From positions 1 through 6,424 of the forward strand of contig JAHIOK010000337.1 of the NCBI GenBank assembly GCA_018895315.1: DNA of 6,424 nt. The letters run 5' to 3'. The notes under the pieces were generated by a model. That model did no database searches and was not told where the DNA came from. It saw only the letters and a list, made by a program, of their open reading frames with translations. Positions 1 to 5,906 of this stretch are shown piece after piece; within the stretch, counting starts at the first letter, position 1, and every line of letters begins with the position of its first letter. The stretch comes from Actinomycetota bacterium. GTDB taxonomy: Bacteria; Actinomycetota; Actinomycetes; Actinomycetales; Microbacteriaceae. The position numbers and the translations under genes were made by a program.

Positions 1-24
1 ACCATCGAGTGGGAGTGACCACGA

Positions 25-55
25 GGATGCCGCGGACCTGAGGTCCGCGGCATCC
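25..55. terminator. Strong hairpin, probable terminator of an upstream gene
   Basis: GGATGCCGCGGACCT (25-39) is followed, after a single central base, by its exact reverse complement (41-55). In RNA this would fold into a very GC-rich stem of about 13-14 bp with a 3-5 base loop. No T-tract follows on the plus strand (CGTCGTCTGCGG), so it is not a classical intrinsic terminator, but actinobacterial terminators often lack the U-run. No gene is visible to its left inside the window, so which gene it serves is inferred. Confidence 0.55.
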
Positions 56-166
56 GTCGTCTGCGGCCCGGTCGGCGTGCCGAACTCCTCAGTTTTCGGG
101 AGACCGCACCCGTCTGGTCGTTCGCGAGAGCAGATGTTCAGCAATCTGAGGAGATCGGGACACGCA

Positions 167-170
167 GAGG
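167..170 (+). promoter_or_regulatory. Ribosome binding site of the Ddn-like gene
   Basis: GAGG lies 9 bases before the ATG at 180, which is good spacing. The next in-frame ATG (189) would have the GAGG 18 bases away, so this site favours 180 as the start. Confidence 0.5.
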
Positions 171-179
171 TGGGCGAAG

Positions 180-638
180 ATGGGGGTTATGACCGCGCGC
201 TATGTGAAACCGACCGGGATGGATGCCGTCTTCAACGGCGCAGTCGGCTGGTTGACGAAGATCGGGCTTCCGTTGGCTGGCAGTCGGGTGCTGGGCGTGC
301 GCGGCCGCACGAGCGGCGAGTGGCGCGAGACGCCGGTCAATCCGCTGCGCCTCGCGGGGGAGCGCTACCTCGTCTCTCCGCGCGGTCACACGCAGTGGGT
401 GCGCAACATGCGGGTGGCCGGCGCCGGGCGCCTGCGCCGAGGCGCGAGCATCGAAGAGTTCACGGCGGTCGAGATCGCCGATGAGGAGAAGCCCGCGATC
501 CTGCGGGAGTACCTGCGGGTCTGGGCATGGGAGGTCGGTCGCTTCTTCGAGAACGTCGACAAGGACTCTCCCGATGAGCGGCTGCGCGAGATCGCCCCGG
601 ACTTTCCCGTGTTCCGCCTCGTCCCCGTCGCCTCGTGA
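180..638 (+). CDS. Ddn-like deazaflavin (F420)-dependent oxidoreductase, nitroreductase family
   Basis: This 152-residue protein matches the small split-barrel Ddn/DUF385 family in size (Ddn itself is about 150 residues) and layout. A helical N-terminus (residues about 10-33) leads into the hallmark VLGVRGRTSGEWRETPVNPL stretch (about 37-56), where family members carry G-R-x-S-G-x-x-R. Next comes a strand (ERYLVSPRG, 61-69), then QWVRNMRVAG (72-81), corresponding to the conserved W-x-x-N-x-x-A segment that contacts the cofactor. Characterised relatives use reduced F420 to reduce quinones or nitroaromatics at the membrane; the substrate here cannot be read from sequence. The start at 180 is chosen for its GAGG; ATG 189 (MTARYVKP) is the alternative. 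Its TGA overlaps the GTG of the glycosyltransferase by 4 bases, so the two are almost certainly co-transcribed and translationally coupled. No signal peptide is visible, so it is probably cytoplasmic. Confidence 0.85.
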   Translation: MGVMTARYVKPTGMDAVFNGAVGWLTKIGLPLAGSRVLGVRGRTSGEWRETPVNPLRLAGERYLVSPRGHTQWVRNMRVAGAGRLRRGASIEEFTAVEIADEEKPAILREYLRVWAWEVGRFFENVDKDSPDERLREIAPDFPVFRLVPVAS

Positions 639-2029
639 CGGGTTTTCCCGACGCCGAGTACCTCGTTCTCTCGAGCCGGCTCATCCCCGATCTCGACGGT
701 GGCTTCACGCTCGCGACGCTTGCGCGTGCGCGACACATGGCCGCGGCGGGAGTCTGTGGTGGTCGTGGGCCACTCTTGCTGACGCTCGACCCGGGGTCGG
801 CCGCCGACCACTCGGCCCACCGCGCCGAGTTCGCCACCCGCGGCGTCATCACCGACCCGGCGCGCATGCGCAACCTCTTCGACGAGGCCGCTGACCCGGG
901 GGGCGGTGCAGCGTCGTGGCTGCGGGATGCCGCGCGCCCGGGTGGCCCCGATTCCGCGCGCCCATATCGCGAGATTGCGGATGCCGCGGGCCGGCCCGTC
1001 GTGGCGCTTCCGGTGATCGCGAACGACCCCGACTGGCACACCAGCGCGGCCCCCGTCGTGGTCTTCGATCGCGATGGCGCGGCAGTCGGCATCGTTGACG
1101 GCTTCGGGGCGCTCTACCGAGCCTGGCTCGACCACGTCGTCGCCGAGGTGCGCGGTGGTGCTGCTCATCGCCCCGTGGTGGTGCTGTGCGAATCGCGGCA
1201 ACTCGGAGAGCTGCTCGTGGGGTGGGGTGACGGCGACATTCGTCTTCTCCATGCGATCCACACCACCCACCTCGAGGCGCCGTACACGCCCGATGCGCCG
1301 GTCAACGCGTTGTGGTCGCGATGGTTCGCGGTGGCCGATCGCTTCGACGCGGTGCTGTGGCCGACGGTCAGCCAGCGAGACGATGTGCGGGCGCGCTTCG
1401 GGCTGACAGGCGTCCACGTCGTGGTTCCCCACGCCGTGGAGATCCCCGCGGCCTCACGGGCCGATCGCGTGCCGGGGAGAGTGGTGATGCTCAACCGGCT
1501 CGCGCCGGGCAAACGGGTCGATCATGCGATCCGTGCATTCGCCGCGGTGCGGGCGGCCGTGCCGGGCGCCACGCTGGCCATCTTCGGCGCCGGGCCCGAG
1601 CGCGAGCGTCTGCAGAATCTGATCGACGAGAGCGGTCTCGCCGCACACGTCTCGCTGCGCGGATTGACGAATGACACCGGCATCGAGCTGGATGCGGCAT
1701 CCGTCGTCGTGTCGGCGTCGGCGTTCGAGGGTCAGGGGCTGGCGCTCGCTGAGGCGCTCGCCCACGGCTGCCCCGTGGTCGCCTACGACATTCGGTACGG
1801 CCCCCGAGACCTGCTGGGCGGCGGTGGTGGTGTGTTGGTGCCGGATGGTGACGAAGACGCGCTCGCCGCCACGCTCGTACGGGTGTTGAGCGACCCGACG
1901 GAGCGGGCGCGGCTCGCTTCTGAGGCATCCGTGTCGGCGGGCTTGCTCGCTCCCGATATCGTGATGTCGACTCTCGCGGCCATCACGCGCGATGCTCTGG
2001 CCGCCCCACCGCGCCGCGCGGTGCCCTAG
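635..2029 (+). CDS. GT4 family glycosyltransferase, TagE/TarM/GtfA-like
   Basis: A 464-residue retaining GT-B enzyme. The N-terminal Rossmann half opens with the acceptor-side glycine loop (IPDLDGGFTLATLARA, about 17-32). A middle segment, FDRDGAAVGIVDGFGALYRAW (about 144-164), resembles the DUF1975-type extension of TarM/TagE/GtfA enzymes, and HAIHTTH (206-212) is the corresponding His-rich loop. The C-terminal half is a typical Glycos_transf_1 domain (about 281-445), with R288 and K293 (NRLAPGK) expected to bind the donor phosphates and the E-x7-E motif at E365/E373. DIRYGPRDLL (385-394) is a YGP loop I associate with TagE and GtfA. Those relatives glucosylate poly(glycerol phosphate) teichoic acid or add GlcNAc to wall polymers or surface proteins; sugar and acceptor are unproven here. 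No signal peptide is seen, so it acts in the cytoplasm, perhaps at the membrane. The start is GTG inside the preceding stop (GTGA overlap), with no Shine-Dalgarno sequence of its own, so translation probably depends on coupling. Confidence 0.85.
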   Translation: MTGFPDAEYLVLSSRLIPDLDGGFTLATLARARHMAAAGVCGGRGPLLLTLDPGSAADHSAHRAEFATRGVITDPARMRNLFDEAADPGGGAASWLRDAARPGGPDSARPYREIADAAGRPVVALPVIANDPDWHTSAAPVVVFDRDGAAVGIVDGFGALYRAWLDHVVAEVRGGAAHRPVVVLCESRQLGELLVGWGDGDIRLLHAIHTTHLEAPYTPDAPVNALWSRWFAVADRFDAVLWPTVSQRDDVRARFGLTGVHVVVPHAVEIPAASRADRVPGRVVMLNRLAPGKRVDHAIRAFAAVRAAVPGATLAIFGAGPERERLQNLIDESGLAAHVSLRGLTNDTGIELDAASVVVSASAFEGQGLALAEALAHGCPVVAYDIRYGPRDLLGGGGGVLVPDGDEDALAATLVRVLSDPTERARLASEASVSAGLLAPDIVMSTLAAITRDALAAPPRRAVP

Positions 2030-2059
2030 AGTCTTCGCCGCCGAAGCTAGAGGGCGCCG
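2019..2059. terminator. Imperfect hairpin between convergent genes, probable shared terminator
   Basis: CGGTGCCCT (2019-2027) pairs with AGGGCGCCG (2051-2059) over 9 positions, including one U·G in plus-strand RNA. Inside, CTTCG (2033-2037) pairs with CGAAG (2042-2046) around a 4-base loop. The structure contains the glycosyltransferase stop (2027-2029) and the ABC-F stop (2047-2049). It fits a bidirectional terminator in the 17-base gap. The outer stem is slightly better for plus-strand transcripts, because the U·G becomes A·C on the other strand. There is no T-tract. Confidence 0.45.
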
Positions 2060-3639
2060 GTGGCAGCGGTCTCGCGCACCGTGAGAGTGCCGTCGAAGAT
2101 CAGCAGGCGGTCGGCGAGCTTGTCGACGAAGAACCGGTCGTGGCTGACGACCACCACCGCCCCGGGGAAGTGCGCGAGCGCGCGTTCCATGACCTGGGTG
2201 CTGGTGATATCGAGGTGGTTGGTCGGCTCGTCGAGCACGATGACGGCCGCGCCGGAGAGCAGGCACTGGGCGATCGCAACGCGAGCGCGCTGTCCGCCCG
2301 AGAGCGTACCGATCTTCTGTCGCAGATCATCCTCGGAGAACTGCAGCATCGCGAGGAAGCGACCCACGCTCTTCTTCGTCGCCGAGAAGGCGAGCGAATC
2401 GGGGTAGGCGTTCACCGCATGCCCGACGGTGTCGGTCAGATCGAGCGCGGCGAACACTTGGTTGTACGAGATGAACCGCGCGCCCTTCGCCCAGCGCACA
2501 CTGCCGGCATCCGGAGCGGTCTCTCCGGTCAGCACGTCGAGGAGCGTCGACTTGCCCGAGCCGTTCGAACCGAGCACCGCGACCCGGTCTCCTCGGTGCA
2601 GGCTGAAGGTGAGTCCTTCGAAGAGCGGAGAGCCGTCGAATCCCTTTGCCAGGCCCTCGACCGTGAGGAGGTCGTTGCTCACGCGGAGGCCCTCGTAGAT
2701 TCCGGTGATGATCTGATCGATCGGGCGCGGGGCTTGCTTCTTCTTGATGTCGGCGAGTCGGCGGGCGATCGCGTTCGACGGGTTGCGCGCCGCCTCCCGC
2801 CGGGCGGCGCTCGCCGCCTGCTCGTAGGCGAGCAGCTCCTCTTCGTGCGCGAACTGCTTCTCGAGCATCTTCAGGCGCGACTGCTTGGCCTGCACGTAGT
2901 CGGAGTAGTTGCCGTCGTAGTCCTGCAGGCGGTTGTTCTCGATCTCGACGATGCGGGTGACGACCCCGTCGAGGAATTGCCGGTCGTGGGAGACGACGAG
3001 CACCGCACCGGTGAAGTTCGCCAACCAGCTCTCGATCCACTTCACGCCGTCGAGGTCGAGGAAGTTCGTCGGTTCGTCGAGCAGCAGCACATCGGGCTGC
3101 TGGATCAGGATCTGTGCCAGCGCCGCACGGTTGCGCCATCCGCCCGAGAGTCGCCCCACGGGCAGGGCGCGGCGGTCGACGTCGAAGCCGAGGCGAGTGA
3201 GGACCGTATCGATGGTGTTCTCGTACGACCAGGCTCCGAGGTGGTCCATCCGCTCGAGCAGTTCGCCCTGCTCGGCGAGCAGCACGGTCATCTCGTCGTC
3301 CGACATCGGATCTGCGAACAGCATCCCGATCTCGTCGAGTCGGGCCTGGGTGCGATGGACGTCGGCGAAATGGCCGCTGAGGATCTCGGCGATGCTCTGA
3401 TCTCCGTCGAGTTCCGAGAACTGCGAGAAGTAGCCGATCGTCGTGCCGAGCGTGACGTCGACCGTGCCGCCGGTCGGCTCCTGTCGCTGAAGGATGAGCT
3501 CGAGGAGCGTGGACTTGCCGGTGCCGTTCTTACCGATCAGACCGACGCGGTCACCTCGGCGGAGTTTGAGGAAGGCCTCGCGGAGCACGAGGCGCCCGTC
3601 GTACTCCTTGGACACGTCGTTCAGTCGGATCAGGCTCAC
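2047..3639 (-). CDS. ABC-F family ATPase (Uup/YdiF/YkpA-type, ribosome-associated)
   Basis: 530 residues with two ABC ATPase domains and no membrane segment, which defines the ABC-F class. Domain 1 has Walker A GKNGTGKS (36-43), signature LSGGW (164-168), Walker B VLLLDE (184-189) and switch H218. Domain 2 has GSNGSGKS (357-364), LSGGQ (446-450), VIVLDE (466-471) and H500. Both ATP sites look intact. They are joined by a charged helical linker (about 250-305, rich in Lys, Arg, Glu), the position of the ABC-F P-site tRNA-interaction motif. ABC-F proteins bind the ribosomal E site to rescue stalled translation; some confer resistance to ribosome-targeting antibiotics. I see no long antibiotic-resistance-type linker, so a housekeeping translation factor is the safer reading; the exact subfamily is not assigned. 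The start is GTG (3637-3639), giving the usual MSLIRLNDVSKEY opening. No Shine-Dalgarno sequence precedes it, and a -10-like TAGTCT ends only 8 bases upstream, so the mRNA may be leaderless or nearly so. Confidence 0.92.
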   Translation of the reverse strand: MSLIRLNDVSKEYDGRLVLREAFLKLRRGDRVGLIGKNGTGKSTLLELILQRQEPTGGTVDVTLGTTIGYFSQFSELDGDQSIAEILSGHFADVHRTQARLDEIGMLFADPMSDDEMTVLLAEQGELLERMDHLGAWSYENTIDTVLTRLGFDVDRRALPVGRLSGGWRNRAALAQILIQQPDVLLLDEPTNFLDLDGVKWIESWLANFTGAVLVVSHDRQFLDGVVTRIVEIENNRLQDYDGNYSDYVQAKQSRLKMLEKQFAHEEELLAYEQAASAARREAARNPSNAIARRLADIKKKQAPRPIDQIITGIYEGLRVSNDLLTVEGLAKGFDGSPLFEGLTFSLHRGDRVAVLGSNGSGKSTLLDVLTGETAPDAGSVRWAKGARFISYNQVFAALDLTDTVGHAVNAYPDSLAFSATKKSVGRFLAMLQFSEDDLRQKIGTLSGGQRARVAIAQCLLSGAAVIVLDEPTNHLDITSTQVMERALAHFPGAVVVVSHDRFFVDKLADRLLIFDGTLTVRETAATGAL

Positions 3640-3647
3640 AGGAATCC

Positions 3648-3653
3648 AGACTA
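3648..3653 (-). promoter_or_regulatory. Putative -10 box of the ABC-F gene
   Basis: On the minus strand CGGATAGTCT (3657 down to 3648) contains TAGTCT, fitting the actinobacterial TAnnnT -10 pattern, and ends 8 bases before the GTG start. The same 10 bases occur upstream of the membrane-protein gene. I could not find a convincing -35: that position falls in the GC-rich stretch next to the terminator hairpin. Confidence 0.4.
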
Positions 3654-3673
3654 TCCGGGCCCCGAGCGCAACG

Positions 3674-3706
3674 ATGAAGGGCCGCCCCAGTGGGACGGCC
3701 CTTCAT
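3674..3706 (-). terminator. Terminator hairpin downstream of the BI-1/YccA gene
   Basis: ATGAAGGGCCGCCCC (3674-3688) and GGGACGGCCCTTCAT (3692-3706) form a 15-position stem with a 3-base loop (AGT). The only plus-strand mismatch (C3685/A3695) becomes a permitted G·U pair in minus-strand RNA, so the structure is perfect in the direction of the gene ending at 3720, 13 bases upstream. The sequence after it on the minus strand (CGTTGCG) is not a real T-tract. Confidence 0.7.
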
Positions 3707-3719
3707 GTGGAGGATCGAG

Positions 3720-4625
3720 CTAGTTGTTGCCGCGCAGTATTGCGAGGATGCGCAGGATCTCGACGTACAGCCACACGACGGTGACCATGATGCCGAACGC
3801 GCTGAGCCAGCCATAGGCGCGGGGGGCGCCGTTGCGCACACCCTGCTGCACCATGTCGAAGTCGAGCACCAGCGAGTAGGCGGCCATGATGACCACGACG
3901 ACGCCGATGACGAGGCCGAGAGGCAGCCAGCCGAAAAGCTTGTAGCTGAGCATCCCGAACATCTGGTCCTGCGGGATCGCGCCGAACATCATCAGGACGA
4001 CGTTCAGGAGCGAGAAGACCAGGTACCCGATCATCGCGATCATGAAGATCTTGGTGGCCTTCGCCGAGGCGCGCACCTTGCCGCTGGCGAACAATGCGAG
4101 GGTGACGCCCACGACCGCGAGGGTTGCGAGGGTGGCCTGCATCACGATGCCGGGCCAGATGTATTCGAAGTAGGCGGAGATGCCACCGACGAACAAGCCC
4201 TGGAAGGCTGCGTAGGCGAAGATCGGCGCCGGACGCACCTTCTTGCGCGACGTGAAGATCACGATCATGGCGAGCACGAAGCCGCCGAGTGCGCCGATGA
4301 GCCACGGCGCCATCGAGGGCGTCGGGTTCGCAGCGGTGACCGGGGACATCGTCCACATCCAGCCGATGACCGCGGTCACGACGAGGATCGCGAACAGGCC
4401 GATCGTCTTGTAGACCGTGTCTTCGACGGTCATGCGACCGGTCTCGACGGAGCCGGCCGGCGGGCCGGAGAAGGCTCCTTCGAGCTGCGCGTTGGCCGCG
4501 GCATCCACGGTCGTCTGCGCCGCTGGCGGAGTCAGGGAAGGAGAGCCGAAGCTGGCCGGATACTGCTGGCCTGCCTTGGGCTCCTGGAAGGCGGGATTGC
4601 TGAATGCCGGGTTTGCCGTAGCCAT
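3720..4625 (-). CDS. Bax inhibitor-1/YccA family membrane protein
   Basis: A 301-residue protein with a soluble N-terminus and about seven membrane segments, the TMBIM/BI-1 fold. Residues 1-70 are Pro/Ala/Gln-rich and begin with a duplicated NPAF (NPAFSNPAF), an opening I associate with actinobacterial members. Approximate membrane spans are 72-93, 107-125, 134-154, 160-180, 192-214, 234-254 and 271-295. An acidic pair lies after the sixth span (LDFDMVQQ, D255 and D257) and an acidic residue in the last one (LYVEILRIL, E289). Acidic residues in this part of the bacterial homologue BsYetJ control a pH-dependent calcium leak; whether this protein does the same is unknown. The start is ATG 4625, which has GGAG 12 bases upstream. 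An in-frame GTG at 4658 would add 11 residues that look unlike the family and would lie almost at the predicted transcription start. It is transcribed divergently from the phosphodiesterase gene and ends in its own hairpin, so it is probably monocistronic. Confidence 0.88.
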   Translation of the reverse strand: MATANPAFSNPAFQEPKAGQQYPASFGSPSLTPPAAQTTVDAAANAQLEGAFSGPPAGSVETGRMTVEDTVYKTIGLFAILVVTAVIGWMWTMSPVTAANPTPSMAPWLIGALGGFVLAMIVIFTSRKKVRPAPIFAYAAFQGLFVGGISAYFEYIWPGIVMQATLATLAVVGVTLALFASGKVRASAKATKIFMIAMIGYLVFSLLNVVLMMFGAIPQDQMFGMLSYKLFGWLPLGLVIGVVVVIMAAYSLVLDFDMVQQGVRNGAPRAYGWLSAFGIMVTVVWLYVEILRILAILRGNN

Positions 4626-4637
4626 GCCCGAATCACA

Positions 4638-4641
4638 CTCC
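4638..4641 (-). promoter_or_regulatory. Possible ribosome binding site of the BI-1/YccA gene
   Basis: GGAG on the minus strand lies 12 bases before ATG 4625. The spacing is slightly long, but it is the only purine-rich site and supports ATG 4625 over GTG 4658. Confidence 0.4.
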
Positions 4642-4672
4642 AAGGGTTGGTCGTGCACTGTGCTGTTGATAA

Positions 4673-4702
4673 AGACTATCCGACGGGCGCTGAACGGTCA
4701 CA
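4673..4702 (-). promoter_or_regulatory. Putative promoter of the BI-1/YccA gene
   Basis: On the minus strand TGTGAC (4702-4697, resembling TTGACA) is separated by 18 bases from TAGTCT (4678-4673, TAnnnT). Transcription would begin near 4666, leaving a leader of about 40 bases to ATG 4625. The CGGATAGTCT decamer here (4682-4673) is identical to the one before the ABC-F gene. Confidence 0.4.
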
Positions 4703-4731
4703 GGATGCTGCTGTGAAGCGCCTTTGAGGAG

Positions 4732-4759
4732 CTGATCGTTCTTCGTGACCGAGTACCCT
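4732..4759 (+). promoter_or_regulatory. Putative promoter of the phosphodiesterase gene, possibly leaderless
   Basis: TACCCT (4754-4759) fits the TAnnnT -10 pattern and ends exactly 6 bases before an in-frame GTG at 4766. That is the spacing expected when transcription starts on the first base of the start codon. CTGATC (4732-4737) is a weak -35 candidate with a 16-base spacer. The alternative is an upstream promoter feeding GTG 4745 through GAGGAG at 4726-4731, 13 bases away, which is longer than ideal. Confidence 0.4.
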
Positions 4760-5776
4760 GATGGCGTGCAGCGTCCTCGTCCGCTCGTGATCGGCCACCG
4801 GGGCGCCCCCGGATACCGTCCTGAGCACACCCGCTCCTCCTATGAACTCGCGATCGTGATGGGAGTGGATGCCGTCGAGCCCGATGTCGTGGTCTCGAAG
4901 GACGGTGTTCTCGTGGTGCGGCACGAGAGCGAGATATCCGGCACGACGGATGTCGCCGATCGCCCGGTGTTCGCCGGACGCCGGACGACCAAGACGATCG
5001 ACGGCGAGACCGTCACGGGCTGGTTCGCCGAAGACTTCACGTGGGAGGAGCTAGCGACGTTGCGCGCGCGCGAGCGGCTCCCGCAGCTGCGAGGGGAGAG
5101 CGCGACCTTCGACGGGCAGGAGCCGATCCTGCGCCTGCGCGATCTGCTCGGCCTCGTGCGTGCGGCATCCGCCGCGCGAGGCCGCGATATCGGGGTGGTG
5201 CTCGAGATCAAGCACGCCACCTCCCTCGGCGAGCGGGGATGGGATGTCGCGAGCCTCGTCGCGGCGGAGCTGCGGGCGGCGGGGTGGGCCGATGGCGAGC
5301 TGCCGCTGGTCATCGAATCGTTCGAGTCGACAGTGTTGACGCAGCTTCGGGCGCGCGGCATCCGAGGCACGTACATCTATCTGCTCGAGGCGTCGGGCCG
5401 TCCCTACGATCTCGTCGCGGCGCGCGGGGCCCACGCTCCGACCTATGCTCAGACGGCCGCACCGGCCGGGCTCGACGCGCTCGTCGGCCGGGTGGACGGG
5501 ATCAGTGTCGACCGGCACATGATCCTCGCCCCTGACTGGCGTGGGCATACGACCGGTCCATCGACGATCGTGGCCGATGCGCAGGCGCGCGGCCTGCAGG
5601 TGTTCACGTGGACCTGCAGGCCAGAGAACCACTTCTTGATCTCACCGTTCCGCGGTCGAGGCGGCCCGGCCGCGTTCGGCGACTACCGGGGCGAGTGGGC
5701 GGTCATCCGGGATGCCGGTGTGGACGGCGTCTTCGTCGACCACGCCGACCTCGGGGTCGACTTCTTCGGCGGCTGA
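4745..5776 (+). CDS. Glycerophosphodiester phosphodiesterase (GlpQ/UgpQ family)
   Basis: 343 residues forming a GDPD-type TIM barrel that hydrolyses glycerophosphodiesters to glycerol 3-phosphate and an alcohol. Family residues are in order: catalytic HRG (H18, R19) in VIGHRGAPG, PEHT (E27, H28), metal-binding EPD (E45, D47), the second catalytic His H60 in VVRHE, LEIK (E154, K156), SFE (192-194), the VFTWT strand (286-290) and the terminal GVDGVFVDHAD (325-335). The catalytic set appears complete. An insert around 66-100 and the RLPQLRGE loop are usual in GlpQ-type enzymes. There is no signal peptide or lipobox, so it is predicted cytoplasmic, probably salvaging lipid- or teichoic-acid-derived glycerophosphodiesters. 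The start is uncertain. GTG 4745 gives MTEYPDGVQRPRP with a distant GAGGAG; GTG 4766 gives MQRPRPLVIGHRG, still covers the whole domain, and sits at leaderless spacing from TACCCT. It converges on the ice-binding gene with 7 bases between stops. Confidence 0.92.
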   Translation: MTEYPDGVQRPRPLVIGHRGAPGYRPEHTRSSYELAIVMGVDAVEPDVVVSKDGVLVVRHESEISGTTDVADRPVFAGRRTTKTIDGETVTGWFAEDFTWEELATLRARERLPQLRGESATFDGQEPILRLRDLLGLVRAASAARGRDIGVVLEIKHATSLGERGWDVASLVAAELRAAGWADGELPLVIESFESTVLTQLRARGIRGTYIYLLEASGRPYDLVAARGAHAPTYAQTAAPAGLDALVGRVDGISVDRHMILAPDWRGHTTGPSTIVADAQARGLQVFTWTCRPENHFLISPFRGRGGPAAFGDYRGEWAVIRDAGVDGVFVDHADLGVDFFGG

Positions 5777-5783
5777 CTTCCGA

Positions 5784-5906
5784 TCAGCGGCGCGTAGCCG
5801 GGGATGCGGCCCGCAGGCGCTGGATCAGCGTGAGCACAATGCCGAGGGCGAGCACGAGTGCTCCGGTGAGCGGGAGGAGTCCGGGATCCGATCCGGTGGC
5901 GGGCAG
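5784..5906 (-). other. LPXTG cell-wall sorting signal (part of the ice-binding protein)
   Basis: Reading the minus strand: LPATG (5906-5892), then SDPG, a hydrophobic run LLPLTGALVLALGIVLTLI (about 5879-5823), and the tail QRLRAASPATRR with four arginines before the stop. Order and spacing match class-A-type sortase substrates. The cognate sortase gene is not in the window. Confidence 0.85.

Noticed and set aside
85..153. Inverted repeat CTCCTCAG (85-92) / CTGAGGAG (146-153) before the first gene
   Set aside because: The arms are only 8 bases and 53 bases apart, so chance is likely and no switch-like structure is supported. I also saw no convincing promoter or riboswitch in 56-166.
386..1432. 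348-codon minus-strand open frame opposite the oxidoreductase and glycosyltransferase
   Set aside because: It overlaps two well-supported genes and its translation is Arg/Pro-rich without motifs, as expected of a GC-rich shadow frame.
2140..3723. 527-codon plus-strand open frame antisense to the ABC-F gene
   Set aside because: It mirrors a well-conserved ABC-F gene in GC-rich DNA, where opposite frames stay open because stop codons are rare. Its translation is low-complexity, rich in Glu, Arg, Val and Leu, with no recognisable domain.
4623..4658. Upstream GTG start (4658) for the BI-1/YccA protein
   Set aside because: It adds VHDQPLECDSG, unlike the usual start of the family, has no Shine-Dalgarno sequence and lies almost on the predicted transcription start. 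ATG 4625 has a GGAG and gives the typical NPAF opening.
3690..4727. 345-codon plus-strand open frame across the BI-1/YccA gene
   Set aside because: The translation is a His/Asp/Glu-rich string (HDDHDDADDEAE-like), the typical antisense image of a membrane protein. The minus-strand frame has clear membrane segments and family motifs.
5772..5788. Short hairpin GCTGA / TCAGC containing the convergent stop codons of the phosphodiesterase and ice-binding genes
   Set aside because: The stem is only 5 bp with a 7-base loop and no T-tract. It largely reflects facing TGA and TCA stop sequences and is too weak to call a terminator.
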